In this document: in pieces, positions 35,633 through 44,501 of the stretch
Layout: each line of letters starts with the position of its first letter
How positions within the stretch are numbered: position 1 is the stretch's first letter
From: Sphingobacterium oryzagri
GTDB lineage: Bacteria > Bacteroidota > Bacteroidia > Sphingobacteriales > Sphingobacteriaceae
NCBI RefSeq assembly: GCF_028736175.1
Contig: NZ_CP117880.1
Location: forward strand, 1,488,001-1,552,000
Direction: 5' to 3'
DNA length: 64,000 nucleotides
Notes under the pieces: model-generated
Told to the model about the DNA's origin: nothing
Seen by the model: only the letters and a program-made list of their open reading frames with translations
Database searches by the model: none
Program-made: the position numbers and the translations under genes

Positions 35633-36592
35633 ATGCAAGAAATTATTGCACCGGTAGATAGAAAGTTAATCAAGGCCGAACTTACCAAAGAGGCCTTTGT
35701 ACGTTATACAAACAATGGAAATAATGAAGTTTACCTGGTAAACTATCATACAGCACCGCATATCATGCGAGAAATCGGTCGTCTGCGGGAACTCACTTTC
35801 CGTGGCGCTGGCGGCGGAACGGGTTTGGAGTTGGATATTGATGAAAACGATACCTGCGAACACAACTATGACCAGTTGATCGCCTGGAATCCGGACGATG
35901 AAGAGATCATTGCCGGCTATCGTGTAATCAAATGTGAAGATGCAGTAGATAAAGATGGAAATGTTCATTTATCTACAGCACACTATTTTGAGTTTTCAGA
36001 CAAGTTTAAAGAGGATTATCTGCCTTACACGTTAGAGCTGGGGCGCTCATGGGTACAGCCTCGTTACCAGCCAGCTATAGACAACAGAAAAGGACTTTTC
36101 TCGCTCGATAATCTGTGGGATGGTTTAGGTGCGTTGGTAATGATCAATCCGGATATTAAATATCTGTTTGGTAAAGTGACCATGTATCCGCAGTATAATG
36201 CCGCGGCTCGCGATTTATTGATCTATTTCATGGAGTGCTACTTCCCGGATCAAGATAAGCTGGTGCTGCCAACTGAAAAATTGAACCTGGGGTATAAAAC
36301 CGATATCAGTGCGTATAAAGGTATTTTCGATGGTCTTCCGTACAGAGAAGGATATAAGGTCTTGAATACCAAAATACGCGAACTTGGTGAGAACATTCCA
36401 CCGTTGATCAATACATACATGAACTTGTCTCCAACGATGCGTACGTTCGGTACTGCGTTAAACGATGAGTTTGGTGAAGTGGAAGAAACGGGTATCATGA
36501 TTACGCTGGAAGATATTTATCCGGCAAAAAAAGAGCGGCACATGGTTACCTTTGAGCGCGACAAGCATTACGGTAATAAACCGCAGAAATAA
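35633..36592 (+). CDS. glsB: GNAT/OlsB-type N-acyltransferase; probable glycine-lipid synthase subunit
   Basis: 319 residues of the hemolysin/OlsB-like acyltransferase group with a GNAT core: REIGRLRELTFRGAGGGTG near 46, the acyl-ACP-binding LGRSWVQPRYQ near 138, and a C-terminal extension. GlsB proteins N-acylate glycine with 3-hydroxy fatty acid; GlsA then adds the second acyl chain. The 3-nt gap to the upstream gene shows cotranscription. The gene is followed by a strong terminator. The amino acid acceptor (glycine, ornithine, serine) cannot be read from the sequence. Confidence 0.78.
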   Translation: MQEIIAPVDRKLIKAELTKEAFVRYTNNGNNEVYLVNYHTAPHIMREIGRLRELTFRGAGGGTGLELDIDENDTCEHNYDQLIAWNPDDEEIIAGYRVIKCEDAVDKDGNVHLSTAHYFEFSDKFKEDYLPYTLELGRSWVQPRYQPAIDNRKGLFSLDNLWDGLGALVMINPDIKYLFGKVTMYPQYNAAARDLLIYFMECYFPDQDKLVLPTEKLNLGYKTDISAYKGIFDGLPYREGYKVLNTKIRELGENIPPLINTYMNLSPTMRTFGTALNDEFGEVEETGIMITLEDIYPAKKERHMVTFERDKHYGNKPQK

Positions 36593-36598
36593 GCACAT

Positions 36599-36636
36599 AA
36601 AAAAGCATCGTCCGATCGAACGATGCTTTTTTTTAT
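36599..36636. terminator. Terminator between glsB and the convergent GNAT gene
   Basis: Stem AAAAGCATCGT / ACGATGCTTTT around CCGATCGA with flanking A and T runs, 7 nt past the glsB stop and 10 nt from the stop of the convergent gene; works on both strands. Confidence 0.9.
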
Positions 36637-36645
36637 ACTTTCCAT

Positions 36646-37092
36646 CTAATGCCTCAGCATTTCAATATGCGGGATATCATCTTCAAGATATACCTCACTC
36701 ACCGTTTGAAAGCCTAAACCTTCGTAGAAACGTTGCAGATAAAGTTGTCCGCTGATACGGATAGCCACTCCTGGCGCATGTGTTTCCCAATAAGCAATGG
36801 CTCGGTTCATCAGTAGTTTTCCAAGTCCATATTTCCTGAAGTCTGCATGGACGACAACCCGCCCGATCGACAAATCGTCGTACGAAGTGCCCGCCGGCAA
36901 GAGTCGCGCATAAGCTACGATCTTTCCCTCGTGCTGTGCATATAAGTGCAAAGATTGGAGATCTTTATCGTCGCATTCCGGGTAGAGGCAATTTTGTTCC
37001 AACATGAAAACGTCGATACGTAGCTGTAGTATTTGATAGAGGGCTAAAGGTTGGAGCTCTTCAAAAGATTTAACAAACCATTCACAGTGCAT
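36646..37092 (-). CDS. GNAT family N-acetyltransferase, ElaA-like
   Basis: 148 residues of the ElaA group: LYQILQLRIDVFMLEQNCLYPECDDKD near the N-terminus (key VF-EQ-YPE-DD), then IGRVVVHADFRKYGLGKLLM, the acetyl-CoA-binding motif. The substrate is unknown. The gene begins 12 nt after the end of the yqeY-like gene on the same strand, so the two are probably cotranscribed. Confidence 0.9.
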   Translation of the reverse strand: MHCEWFVKSFEELQPLALYQILQLRIDVFMLEQNCLYPECDDKDLQSLHLYAQHEGKIVAYARLLPAGTSYDDLSIGRVVVHADFRKYGLGKLLMNRAIAYWETHAPGVAIRISGQLYLQRFYEGLGFQTVSEVYLEDDIPHIEMLRH

Positions 37093-37104
37093 AATAAAAC
37101 TACC

Positions 37105-37554
37105 TTAGCTTAGGAGTGATTTGACAACTTCAGAAATGGTACGTCCATCAGCCTGCCCAGCAAGTTGCTGATTTGCCGCCCCCATCACCTTGCCCATATC
37201 TTTTACCGAAGAGGCACCTACTTTTGCAATGATATCTTTGATTACAGCTTCGACAGCATCTCTATCTAATTGCTTTGGCAGATATTCTTCGATCACCTGC
37301 TGCTCTTCAAACTCGATAGCGTAAAGATCTTCTCTGTTTTGCTGTTTGTAAATTTCCCCCGACTCTTTGCGCTGTTTGACGAGTTTTTGCAATACTTTGA
37401 TCTCCGCATCATCTGTAAGTTCTTCGGTATGTCCTTTCTCGGTTTTCGCTAGTAAAATTGCTGCTTTAACGGCACGTAAACCACGTAGACGAGCATTGTC
37501 TTTAGCGATCATCGCCGCTTTGATATCTTGGTTGATTGTTTGTTCTAATGACAT
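37105..37554 (-). CDS. GatB/YqeY domain protein
   Basis: 149 residues, matching the YqeY family: MSLEQTINQDIKAAMIAKD, LRAVKAAILLAK, and the C-terminal VKDMGKVMGAANQQLAGQADGR region shared with the tail domain of GatB amidotransferase subunits. It probably binds tRNA, but stand-alone YqeY has no proven role. The ATG at 37554 is preferred to one three codons upstream. Confidence 0.92.
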   Translation of the reverse strand: MSLEQTINQDIKAAMIAKDNARLRGLRAVKAAILLAKTEKGHTEELTDDAEIKVLQKLVKQRKESGEIYKQQNREDLYAIEFEEQQVIEEYLPKQLDRDAVEAVIKDIIAKVGASSVKDMGKVMGAANQQLAGQADGRTISEVVKSLLS

Positions 37555-37680
37555 AGTATGCAAATTAAAAAGTTAAAATGAAAAAGTCAACAAGTGTTCG
37601 TCGCAATATTATCGGGCGACCGAACACACGTGACCATATAAATATATATAAGTCGAGCTGAAAATTATCGTTCGATAGTC

Positions 37681-38445
37681 TTAGCTATCGCGTTTGACGA
37701 TCGTGGCTGTCGCTTGTGCTGTCGGCATAACCAGCAGATCATTGATGTTTACATGCGCAGGTCGCGATAAAACAAATGCGATGATTTCAGCAATGTCGGT
37801 TCCCGAGAGCGGTTGCAAACCCGTATACACGGTTTTTGCACGATCTTTATCTCCTTTAAAACGTACTTCCGAAAATTCAGTTTCAACCATGCCTGGATCT
37901 ACCGAACTGACACGGATACCCTGTTCGAGCAAATCAATACGCATCGCTTTCGTCAATGCATCCACGGCGTGCTTGGTTGCACAATACACATTGCCATTTG
38001 GGTAAACTTCCTTCCCAGCGATGGAACCTATGTTGATGATGTGCGCATTGGTACTGTTGGCCATTAACGGTACGGTATATTTACTGGTATACAACAAGCC
38101 TTTGACATTGGTGTCGATCATTCTATCCCAATCGCCCGTATCACCTAAATGTACGGGGTCTAAACCCTGGCTTAGTCCGGCATTATTGATTAACACATCG
38201 ATCTGACGCCAAGCTTCGGGCAAATTGTTGAGATTGTGCTCTACGGCATCGCGATCACGAACATCCAATTCAAAGCAAAAAATTTCGCAGTTCGGATAAC
38301 TACTTTGGATTGTTTGCTTGAGTTGTTCGAGGCGTTGCAAGCGGCGTGCACAAAGCAAAAGTCTGTACTTCGCCTCGCTGGCCAGCACGGTTGCACATGC
38401 TTCTCCAATTCCTGAACTTGCGCCTGTAATAAGTACTGTTCTCAT
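37681..38445 (-). CDS. Short-chain dehydrogenase/reductase (YdfG-like)
   Basis: 254 residues of the classical SDR family: cofactor motif TGASSGIGEA at 7-16, NNAGLS near 89-94, catalytic Ser in NIGSIAGKE and Tyr-x3-Lys as YCATK. Related proteins (YdfG) reduce 3-hydroxy acid or serine-type substrates with NADP. Its ATG shares one base with the stop of porT upstream, so it is translationally coupled to the ubiE-porT pair, although no functional link is evident. Confidence 0.9.
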   Translation of the reverse strand: MRTVLITGASSGIGEACATVLASEAKYRLLLCARRLQRLEQLKQTIQSSYPNCEIFCFELDVRDRDAVEHNLNNLPEAWRQIDVLINNAGLSQGLDPVHLGDTGDWDRMIDTNVKGLLYTSKYTVPLMANSTNAHIINIGSIAGKEVYPNGNVYCATKHAVDALTKAMRIDLLEQGIRVSSVDPGMVETEFSEVRFKGDKDRAKTVYTGLQPLSGTDIAEIIAFVLSRPAHVNINDLLVMPTAQATATIVKRDS

Positions 38446-39275
38446 TATTGAAAAATTAAACTGAATTGTATATTTCTAATCAATGTTTTGTCTAAAGGAG
38501 TCATAAACGCATTGTCTTGCGCAAAAGGATGGCTTCTATCGAGCACGTCGGCAAAGCTCTGGATAAATTTAATTTCCGGAGACATGCGGAAGAAGGGGAA
38601 GAAAATCTCTACGCCAAGGCCAGCTTCCCAAGAAAAATAACCGGGCTTCATCACGAGGGGCTGTGGTCTATTGTCTGCGGGGGCGGCCATCCACGAATTA
38701 TATTCACCCACGATATCGATCCATCGGGTGTACCTAAAACCGGCTGTCATGTAACCGCGATAGCGATTAAATTTGTTTTTTAACACTTTCTCATCCGATC
38801 GAAAGCGAATATTCAGCGGAAACTCAAACGCATTGTAATTAGATCCCTCGCGCGTTGCTGGCGCATGCCGCATGTTGCGAACGATGGGCTGGCTCGTTTG
38901 CAAAGTATCTTGATAGCTGATGCCCGATTTATTGATGAAAATAAAGGTCGGTGTAAACGTCGTCGATAAATTGTCCGTAAATCGAAGCTCTATTGGTAAT
39001 CCGACAGACATGCCATGACCAACGACGGTTTCTATCGCTTGGAAATTGCCGATATAAAGATCGTTATTCGGCGGTACGCTCGTGTTGCCCATTGCAGCCC
39101 AATCATTCTTTAAGCCTACGCGGTAGGTAGAATTGACGTAATTGTACTGTAAACCCATCGATAACCAGGCATTTTCATCATAGAAAGATGAAAATGGCAG
39201 CGATACCTTGTTTTGGGCGTTTACCGTAGCGATAAAACCATAACAAAGGAATACATATACAATCAGCCTGCTCAT
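38445..39275 (-). CDS. porT: Type IX secretion/gliding protein PorT
   Basis: About 276 residues. A signal peptide (MSRLIVYVFLCYGFIATVNAQ) precedes a predicted 8-stranded barrel with many aromatic-ended strands. PorT/SprT is required for type IX secretion, and its gene lies directly after ubiE in many Bacteroidota, as here. The start at 39275 overlaps the ubiE stop as ATGA; an ATG three codons upstream (39284) is also possible. The family is assigned mainly from the gene order plus barrel features. Confidence 0.78.
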   Translation of the reverse strand: MSRLIVYVFLCYGFIATVNAQNKVSLPFSSFYDENAWLSMGLQYNYVNSTYRVGLKNDWAAMGNTSVPPNNDLYIGNFQAIETVVGHGMSVGLPIELRFTDNLSTTFTPTFIFINKSGISYQDTLQTSQPIVRNMRHAPATREGSNYNAFEFPLNIRFRSDEKVLKNKFNRYRGYMTAGFRYTRWIDIVGEYNSWMAAPADNRPQPLVMKPGYFSWEAGLGVEIFFPFFRMSPEIKFIQSFADVLDRSHPFAQDNAFMTPLDKTLIRNIQFSLIFQ

Positions 39276-40012
39276 TTGGTGCATTCATAAATCGTGCAGA
39301 AACCGAATGTCTGCGGTCGAACTTTCGTTTCTTTGAAGCCTACTTGCTTGGTTATCGCCGCAAAACGCTCGCCATCAGGGAAATTTGCAACTGACTCAGG
39401 CAGGTAGCTGTAAGCACTTGCATCTTTCGATATAAGCTTGCCCATTGCGGGCGTGAACTTGTGGAAATAGAAGTGATAAAGTTGTTTTACAGGAAATGCT
39501 GTCGGATTGGATAATTCCAGAATGACGGCTTTTCCTCCAGGTTTTAGCACCCGGTGTATGTCCGCAAGCCCTTGCGGCAAATTCTCGAAATTGCGCACGC
39601 CGAAGGCTACGGTAACGGCATCAAAAGTTTCATCGTCAAATTGCAGCTTTTCTGAATCGCCTAGCTGCACTTCAAAGCGGTCTGCAATTCCTTTTTTCAA
39701 GATCTTCTCTTGTGCGACCTCCAACATGCCTGAGGAGATATCCACGCCAATGATTTTTTTCGGTTTTAATAGCCGTAGTGATTCGATGGCAAAATCGCCC
39801 GTGCCGGTTGCAACATCCAAAATAAGCTGCGGCTTGATCGGCAACAGCGAGCGGATGGCTTTCTTTCTCCAAATCGTGTCGATGCCCATGGTCATCATTC
39901 TGTTCAGTACATCGTAGGTTTTCGAAATGTTGTTGAACATATCCGCTACTTGCTCTTTCTTTCCGCCGTCCTTCGTTTTATAAGGTTTGATCGTGGATGT
40001 ATCGTTTGCCAT
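39272..40012 (-). CDS. ubiE: Demethylmenaquinone methyltransferase
   Basis: 246 residues; SAM-dependent C-methylation in the last step of menaquinone synthesis (also called menG). Motifs: NISKTYDVLNRMMTMGID, the SAM loop LDVATGTGDFA near 66-76, and ELSNPTAFPVKQLYHFYFH. It is the first gene of the ubiE-porT-SDR unit with end-to-end overlaps. Confidence 0.95.
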   Translation of the reverse strand: MANDTSTIKPYKTKDGGKKEQVADMFNNISKTYDVLNRMMTMGIDTIWRKKAIRSLLPIKPQLILDVATGTGDFAIESLRLLKPKKIIGVDISSGMLEVAQEKILKKGIADRFEVQLGDSEKLQFDDETFDAVTVAFGVRNFENLPQGLADIHRVLKPGGKAVILELSNPTAFPVKQLYHFYFHKFTPAMGKLISKDASAYSYLPESVANFPDGERFAAITKQVGFKETKVRPQTFGFCTIYECTK

Positions 40013-40430
40013 TCAACAAAGATACAACATTGCAAAACACGAAAAAAGCGCCATTCTATGAATAATTTTTACCAGCCGGTGGATAACTCTTTGGCTGTGA
40101 AGCGGAAGGCAAAAACCAAAGGTATAGATGCTTTAGTAAGCGGTCGTTTTTTTCGGTTGTTAACAAGTATTGTAGTTATTAACAATGGTATAAGTTGTTG
40201 ATTTATAAAAGACTTTTTTATGTTTCCACACGTTATTCACATGCGTTGTTGAAAACAAAGGGGTGTTCTTTACCGCCTCCAGTGCGTATGTCGCATGATT
40301 GTTGGAGCAACTGAAATAGGGTGTTTACAAATAGTTCAATTGTTCCTGTTTATTTTTTATATTTTTGTTTCCCCGTTACGAGCGCGGTCAGGAGACACAC
40401 ATAATTTTTAACACAAGAATCTTTTTTGGA
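40013..40430. other. Intergenic region between divergent ubiE and dnaB
   Basis: 418 bases with both promoters. It holds three DnaA-box-like 9-mers: GGTGGATAA at 40078-40086 (one mismatch to the reverse consensus), GTTTCCACA at 40222-40230 (two mismatches) and TTATTCACA at 40233-40241 (fits TTATNCACA). AT-rich blocks surround them. It could be a DnaA-controlled dnaB promoter; there is no dnaA gene or other origin marker in the window. Confidence 0.35.
40340..40367 (+). promoter_or_regulatory. Probable dnaB promoter
   Basis: TTG at 40340-40342, a 17-nt spacer and an exact -7 element TATTTTTG at 40360-40367, fitting the TTG-N17-TAnnTTTG pattern of this phylum. The leader before the ATG at 40431 would be about 60 nt. 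Confidence 0.55.
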
Positions 40431-42029
40431 ATGGCGACAGAGAGTGAATTTTCGAATAACATGGCGGGCAAATCCAATTTTGCTAAGAAAAGGTCTAACA
40501 TAAGTAACATGATTGGAGGGCTGGGTAAAATTCCTCCGCAGGCTTTAGACCTAGAGGAGGCTGTTTTGGGCGCGCTTATGCTGGAGAAAAATGCACTCAG
40601 CGAGATTATCGATGTATTGAAGCCAGAGTCTTTTTACAAAGAAGCCCATCAAAAAATATACGAGGCTATTTTTAGTTTATTTCAGCAAACGTCTCCGATC
40701 GATCTATTGACGGTAACGACAGAACTCCGTAAAATGGGAGCGCTAGAGATGGTCGGTGGAGCCTATTATATTACACAACTTACGGATCGTGTGGTATCGG
40801 CGGCAAACATCGAATTTCACGCACGTATCATTTCCCAGAAATATATACAGCGCGAGCTCATCAAAGTTTCTACCGAGATCATCAATAGTTCGTATGACGA
40901 GACGGCCGATATTTTTGACTTGCTGGATCATGCTGAAAAATCGTTGTTTGATATTGCGCAAAACAACTTGCGCCGCGACTCTAGAAAGATGGATGACATC
41001 ATGCGTGAGGCGATTAATAACCTGGAGCTTCTCCGTGATCGTACCGATGGTTTGACGGGTATTCCATCCGGACTTACGGCTTTAGACCGAATGACTTCCG
41101 GCTGGCAGCCTTCCGATTTGGTGATCATCGCGGCACGTCCGGCGATGGGTAAAACAGCCTTTGTACTTTCTGTAGCCAGAAATGCAGCGGTAGATCACCA
41201 GCGTGCTGTAGCTGTATTCTCGCTGGAGATGTCCTCCGTACAGTTGGTTAATCGTCTGATTGCCGGAGAAACGGAAATCGAACAAGAGAAACTTAAAAAA
41301 GGAAACCTTGCCGACCACGAGTGGCAGCAATTGCACTCACGCATCGGGCGGTTGACAGAAGCACCGATTATTATTGACGATACGCCTGCGCTAAACGTAT
41401 TTGAGTTTCGAGCCAAATGTCGTCGGTTGAAAGCGCAGCATGATATTCAGATGGTCATCGTCGATTACTTACAGTTGATGCACGGTAAATCAGAAGGAAA
41501 AGGCGGCGGAGGTAACCGGGAGCAGGAAATTGGTGCGATATCGCGGGCGTTGAAATCTGTAGCGAAAGAACTTAATATCCCGGTCTTGGCGCTTTCGCAG
41601 TTAAGCCGTGCGGTAGAATCGCGACCAGGAAACAGTAAACGACCTATGCTATCGGATTTGCGGGAGTCAGGATCAATTGAGCAGGATGCGGATATGGTGT
41701 TATTCCTTTACCGCCCGGAATATTACGGATTGACAGAGGACGAAGAAGGACGCCCAACAGCCGGAGTCGGTGAAGTCATTATTGCGAAACACCGTAACGG
41801 TGAAACGGGTATCGTGCCGTTGAAATTTGTCGGTAAATTTGTGAAATTCGTGGATTTGGAAGAAGATTTTGCAGGTGCCGGTGGCGATTCATTTGGCGCT
41901 GGGCAGGACAGCTTCAGCTCGGCGATTAATCCGTCAGATGCTTTCGGTAATTTCGGTGGCGGTTTTGATGGCGGTGGTATCACGATGCCTTCCCGTATGA
42001 ATGATATGCCAGACGACGCACCATTTTAA
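40431..42029 (+). CDS. dnaB: Replicative DNA helicase DnaB
   Basis: 532-residue hexameric fork helicase. N-terminal primase-interaction domain (about 35-150; PPQALDLEEAVLGALML), linker, and RecA-like C-terminal motor with Walker A ARPAMGKTAF near 230, Walker B IVDYLQLM and the DnaB motif SQLSRAVESRPGNSKRPMLSDLRESGSIEQDAD (in part). The ATG at 40431 is chosen over an upstream start within the leader. The Gly/Asp/Phe-rich tail of about 50 residues is disordered and common in this phylum. Confidence 0.96.
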   Translation: MATESEFSNNMAGKSNFAKKRSNISNMIGGLGKIPPQALDLEEAVLGALMLEKNALSEIIDVLKPESFYKEAHQKIYEAIFSLFQQTSPIDLLTVTTELRKMGALEMVGGAYYITQLTDRVVSAANIEFHARIISQKYIQRELIKVSTEIINSSYDETADIFDLLDHAEKSLFDIAQNNLRRDSRKMDDIMREAINNLELLRDRTDGLTGIPSGLTALDRMTSGWQPSDLVIIAARPAMGKTAFVLSVARNAAVDHQRAVAVFSLEMSSVQLVNRLIAGETEIEQEKLKKGNLADHEWQQLHSRIGRLTEAPIIIDDTPALNVFEFRAKCRRLKAQHDIQMVIVDYLQLMHGKSEGKGGGGNREQEIGAISRALKSVAKELNIPVLALSQLSRAVESRPGNSKRPMLSDLRESGSIEQDADMVLFLYRPEYYGLTEDEEGRPTAGVGEVIIAKHRNGETGIVPLKFVGKFVKFVDLEEDFAGAGGDSFGAGQDSFSSAINPSDAFGNFGGGFDGGGITMPSRMNDMPDDAPF

Positions 42030-42053
42030 TGGAGCGCGCTGCTGTTAAAAATA

Positions 42054-42093
42054 GTGTAAAGCAAGCTTAGCAAAAAGCTTGCTTTTTTTACAC
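42054..42093 (+). terminator. Terminator after dnaB
   Basis: Stem GTGTAAAGCAAGCTT / AAGCTTGCTTTTTTTACAC (imperfect at the outer end) with a small loop and T-run, about 25 nt after the dnaB stop. Confidence 0.85.
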
Positions 42094-42169
42094 CTGTGCG
42101 GTGTGGATTATTTTTATTAATTTTACCCGTACTTTTTGTTGAAACTTGCATAAAATTTAGGAGAAAGAT

Positions 42170-44443
42170 TTGGATTATTTAGCAGGATTAAACCCTTCGC
42201 AGCGTTCCGCCGTGGAACAAACGGAAGGTCCGGTGATGATTGTGGCTGGAGCAGGATCTGGAAAAACACGCGTTATCACTTATCGTGTAGCCCACTTGGT
42301 TCGCAAAGGCGTAGATCCCTTCAATATACTCGTACTTACGTTTACCAATAAGGCTGCAAAAGAGATGCGTGAGCGTATCGTAAGTGTTGTCGGACAGGAA
42401 GCAAAAAATATATGGATGGGCACTTTCCACTCCGTTTTTTCACGTATTTTACGTGTAGAAGCCGAGTTGATAGGTTACCCGCGTAACTTTACGATCTACG
42501 ATTCTGACGATACCAAGAGCTTGATTCGTGCTATTATTAAAGAGATGAATCTTGATGATAAGCTGTATAATGCGAACCATGTGTATGGACGTATTTCTTC
42601 GGCCAAGAACAACTTGATTTCACCACAGGAATATAATAAGAACGAAGCGATCATGGCGGAAGATATCGCTAACGGTCGCGGACAGCTGGGTCAGATCTAC
42701 ATGACCTACGCGCAACGCTGTTACCGTGCCGGCGCGATGGATTTTGATGATCTTTTGTTCAAGACCAACGTTTTGCTCAATAAGCATCCGGAAGTGCTTC
42801 ATAAATACCAACATCAATTTCGTTACCTCATGGTGGATGAGTATCAGGATACCAACTTTTCGCAGTATCTTATTGTGAAACGTCTGGCAGCCGTCAATGA
42901 AAATATATGTGTGGTGGGTGATGATGCGCAGAGTATCTATGCATTTCGAGGAGCGAATATCCAGAATATTCTGAATTTCCAAAAGGATTATCCAGATGTG
43001 CAGGTATTCAAATTGGAGCAAAATTACCGGTCGACCAAGATGATCGTCAACGCAGCCAACAGTGTTATTGAAAAAAATCAAAACCAGTTGGAGAAAAATG
43101 TGTTTTCTGAGAATGAGGATGGCGAAAAAATAAAGGTGACGCGTGCGTTCTCGGATAATGAAGAAGGAAAGATTGTCGCTGAGGCTATATCGCAAGAGCG
43201 CGCACTGAAAAGCTTGAATTATAAGAGTTTTGCTATCTTATATCGTACTAATGCACAATCTCGGGCCATGGAAGAGGCCCTACGCAAGCTCAATGTGCCT
43301 TACAAACTTTACGGAGGTACATCTTTTTACCAACGTAAAGAGATTAAGGATCTCATTGCGTATTTTCGACTGACGTTTAATCCGAATGATGAAGAGGCAT
43401 TAAAAAGAGTCATCAACTATCCGCGACGCGGTATCGGTGATACATCATTGGAAAAAATATTGGTCGCGGCAGACAAACAGCAATATCGTTTGTGGGATGT
43501 CGTGGTCAACGCACATAGTTTTTTGGATGGTCGCAGCGCGAGTGCTGTTGGGAATTTCGGATTGATGATCCAGAGTTTTCAGGCGATGGCCAAAACTAGC
43601 TCGGCATTTGATACGGCTATGCATATTGCGCAGCATTCCGGGATTTTAAAAGATTTATACGAGGATAAATCGGTAGAAGGCCTGAGTCGATATGAAAATA
43701 TTCAGGAACTTCTAAACGGGATCAAGGAATTTTCGGAGCGCGAAGATCTTGAGGAAAAAGGTTTGGACGTCTTTATGCAGGATATCGCATTGTTGACCAA
43801 TGACGATAAGGATAAAGATCCCAACGCAGATACGGTATCGTTGATGACGATACACTCGTCCAAAGGACTGGAATTTCCGGTCGTTTTTATCGTCGGATTA
43901 GAAGAAAACCTGTTCCCCTCGCAGCTATCATTAAATTCGCGTTCAGAGCTGGAAGAAGAACGTCGGTTATTTTATGTCGCGGTAACTCGTGCGGAAAAGA
44001 AGTTGCACTTATCATATGCGACGTCCAGATACCGCTGGGGCACGTTAAACAACTGTGAGCCCAGTAGATTTTTGGATGAGCTAAATCCTGCTTGTCTGGA
44101 GCTGGATTTTCAGCCGCGAAGTGTTGCAACGGGTATGGATGGTGGTTTTCAGGGCGAGCGCATCGCATGGAAGCAAAAAGAAGCTGATTCGTTTTCTAAA
44201 CCGAAACCAAAGGTTGTTAAAACGACGTCTATCTTGCCGAAAGCACACGTGCCTTCTGCGGGTTTTGCGCCATCAGACACGGCCACGCTGCAGGTAGGCA
44301 TGGAGGTAGAGCATGAACGCTTCGGCTTTGGCAAAGTCATCAACCTCGAAGGAAACAAGCCGGATATAAAAGCAACTATTTTTTTCAAAGAGTTGGGACA
44401 GAAACAATTGTTGCTTAAATTTGCAAAACTGAGAATAGTTTAA
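42170..44443 (+). CDS. UvrD/PcrA-type ATP-dependent DNA helicase (TTG start)
   Basis: 757-residue superfamily 1A 3'-5' helicase for repair and replication-restart. Motif I AGAGSGKTRVI, motif II DEYQDTN, motif III DDAQSIYAFRGA, motif IV ENYRSTK and motif VI VAVTRAEK are all present; the C-terminus has a PcrA/UvrD Tudor-like domain (VGMEVEHERFGFGKV) that binds RNA polymerase in related enzymes. The start is TTG at 42170, supported by an AGGAGAAAG Shine-Dalgarno site 8 nt upstream, a rarity in this window. Confidence 0.95.
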   Translation: MDYLAGLNPSQRSAVEQTEGPVMIVAGAGSGKTRVITYRVAHLVRKGVDPFNILVLTFTNKAAKEMRERIVSVVGQEAKNIWMGTFHSVFSRILRVEAELIGYPRNFTIYDSDDTKSLIRAIIKEMNLDDKLYNANHVYGRISSAKNNLISPQEYNKNEAIMAEDIANGRGQLGQIYMTYAQRCYRAGAMDFDDLLFKTNVLLNKHPEVLHKYQHQFRYLMVDEYQDTNFSQYLIVKRLAAVNENICVVGDDAQSIYAFRGANIQNILNFQKDYPDVQVFKLEQNYRSTKMIVNAANSVIEKNQNQLEKNVFSENEDGEKIKVTRAFSDNEEGKIVAEAISQERALKSLNYKSFAILYRTNAQSRAMEEALRKLNVPYKLYGGTSFYQRKEIKDLIAYFRLTFNPNDEEALKRVINYPRRGIGDTSLEKILVAADKQQYRLWDVVVNAHSFLDGRSASAVGNFGLMIQSFQAMAKTSSAFDTAMHIAQHSGILKDLYEDKSVEGLSRYENIQELLNGIKEFSEREDLEEKGLDVFMQDIALLTNDDKDKDPNADTVSLMTIHSSKGLEFPVVFIVGLEENLFPSQLSLNSRSELEEERRLFYVAVTRAEKKLHLSYATSRYRWGTLNNCEPSRFLDELNPACLELDFQPRSVATGMDGGFQGERIAWKQKEADSFSKPKPKVVKTTSILPKAHVPSAGFAPSDTATLQVGMEVEHERFGFGKVINLEGNKPDIKATIFFKELGQKQLLLKFAKLRIV

Positions 44444-44501
44444 ACACGAATAATAATATAGGACGCTAATCTTACGTTGAATTAGCGTGAAACTTAAGAA
44501 T

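Noticed and set aside
42620..43195. A 191-codon minus-strand frame inside the helicase gene
   Set aside because: It is antisense to conserved helicase motifs and has no family features.
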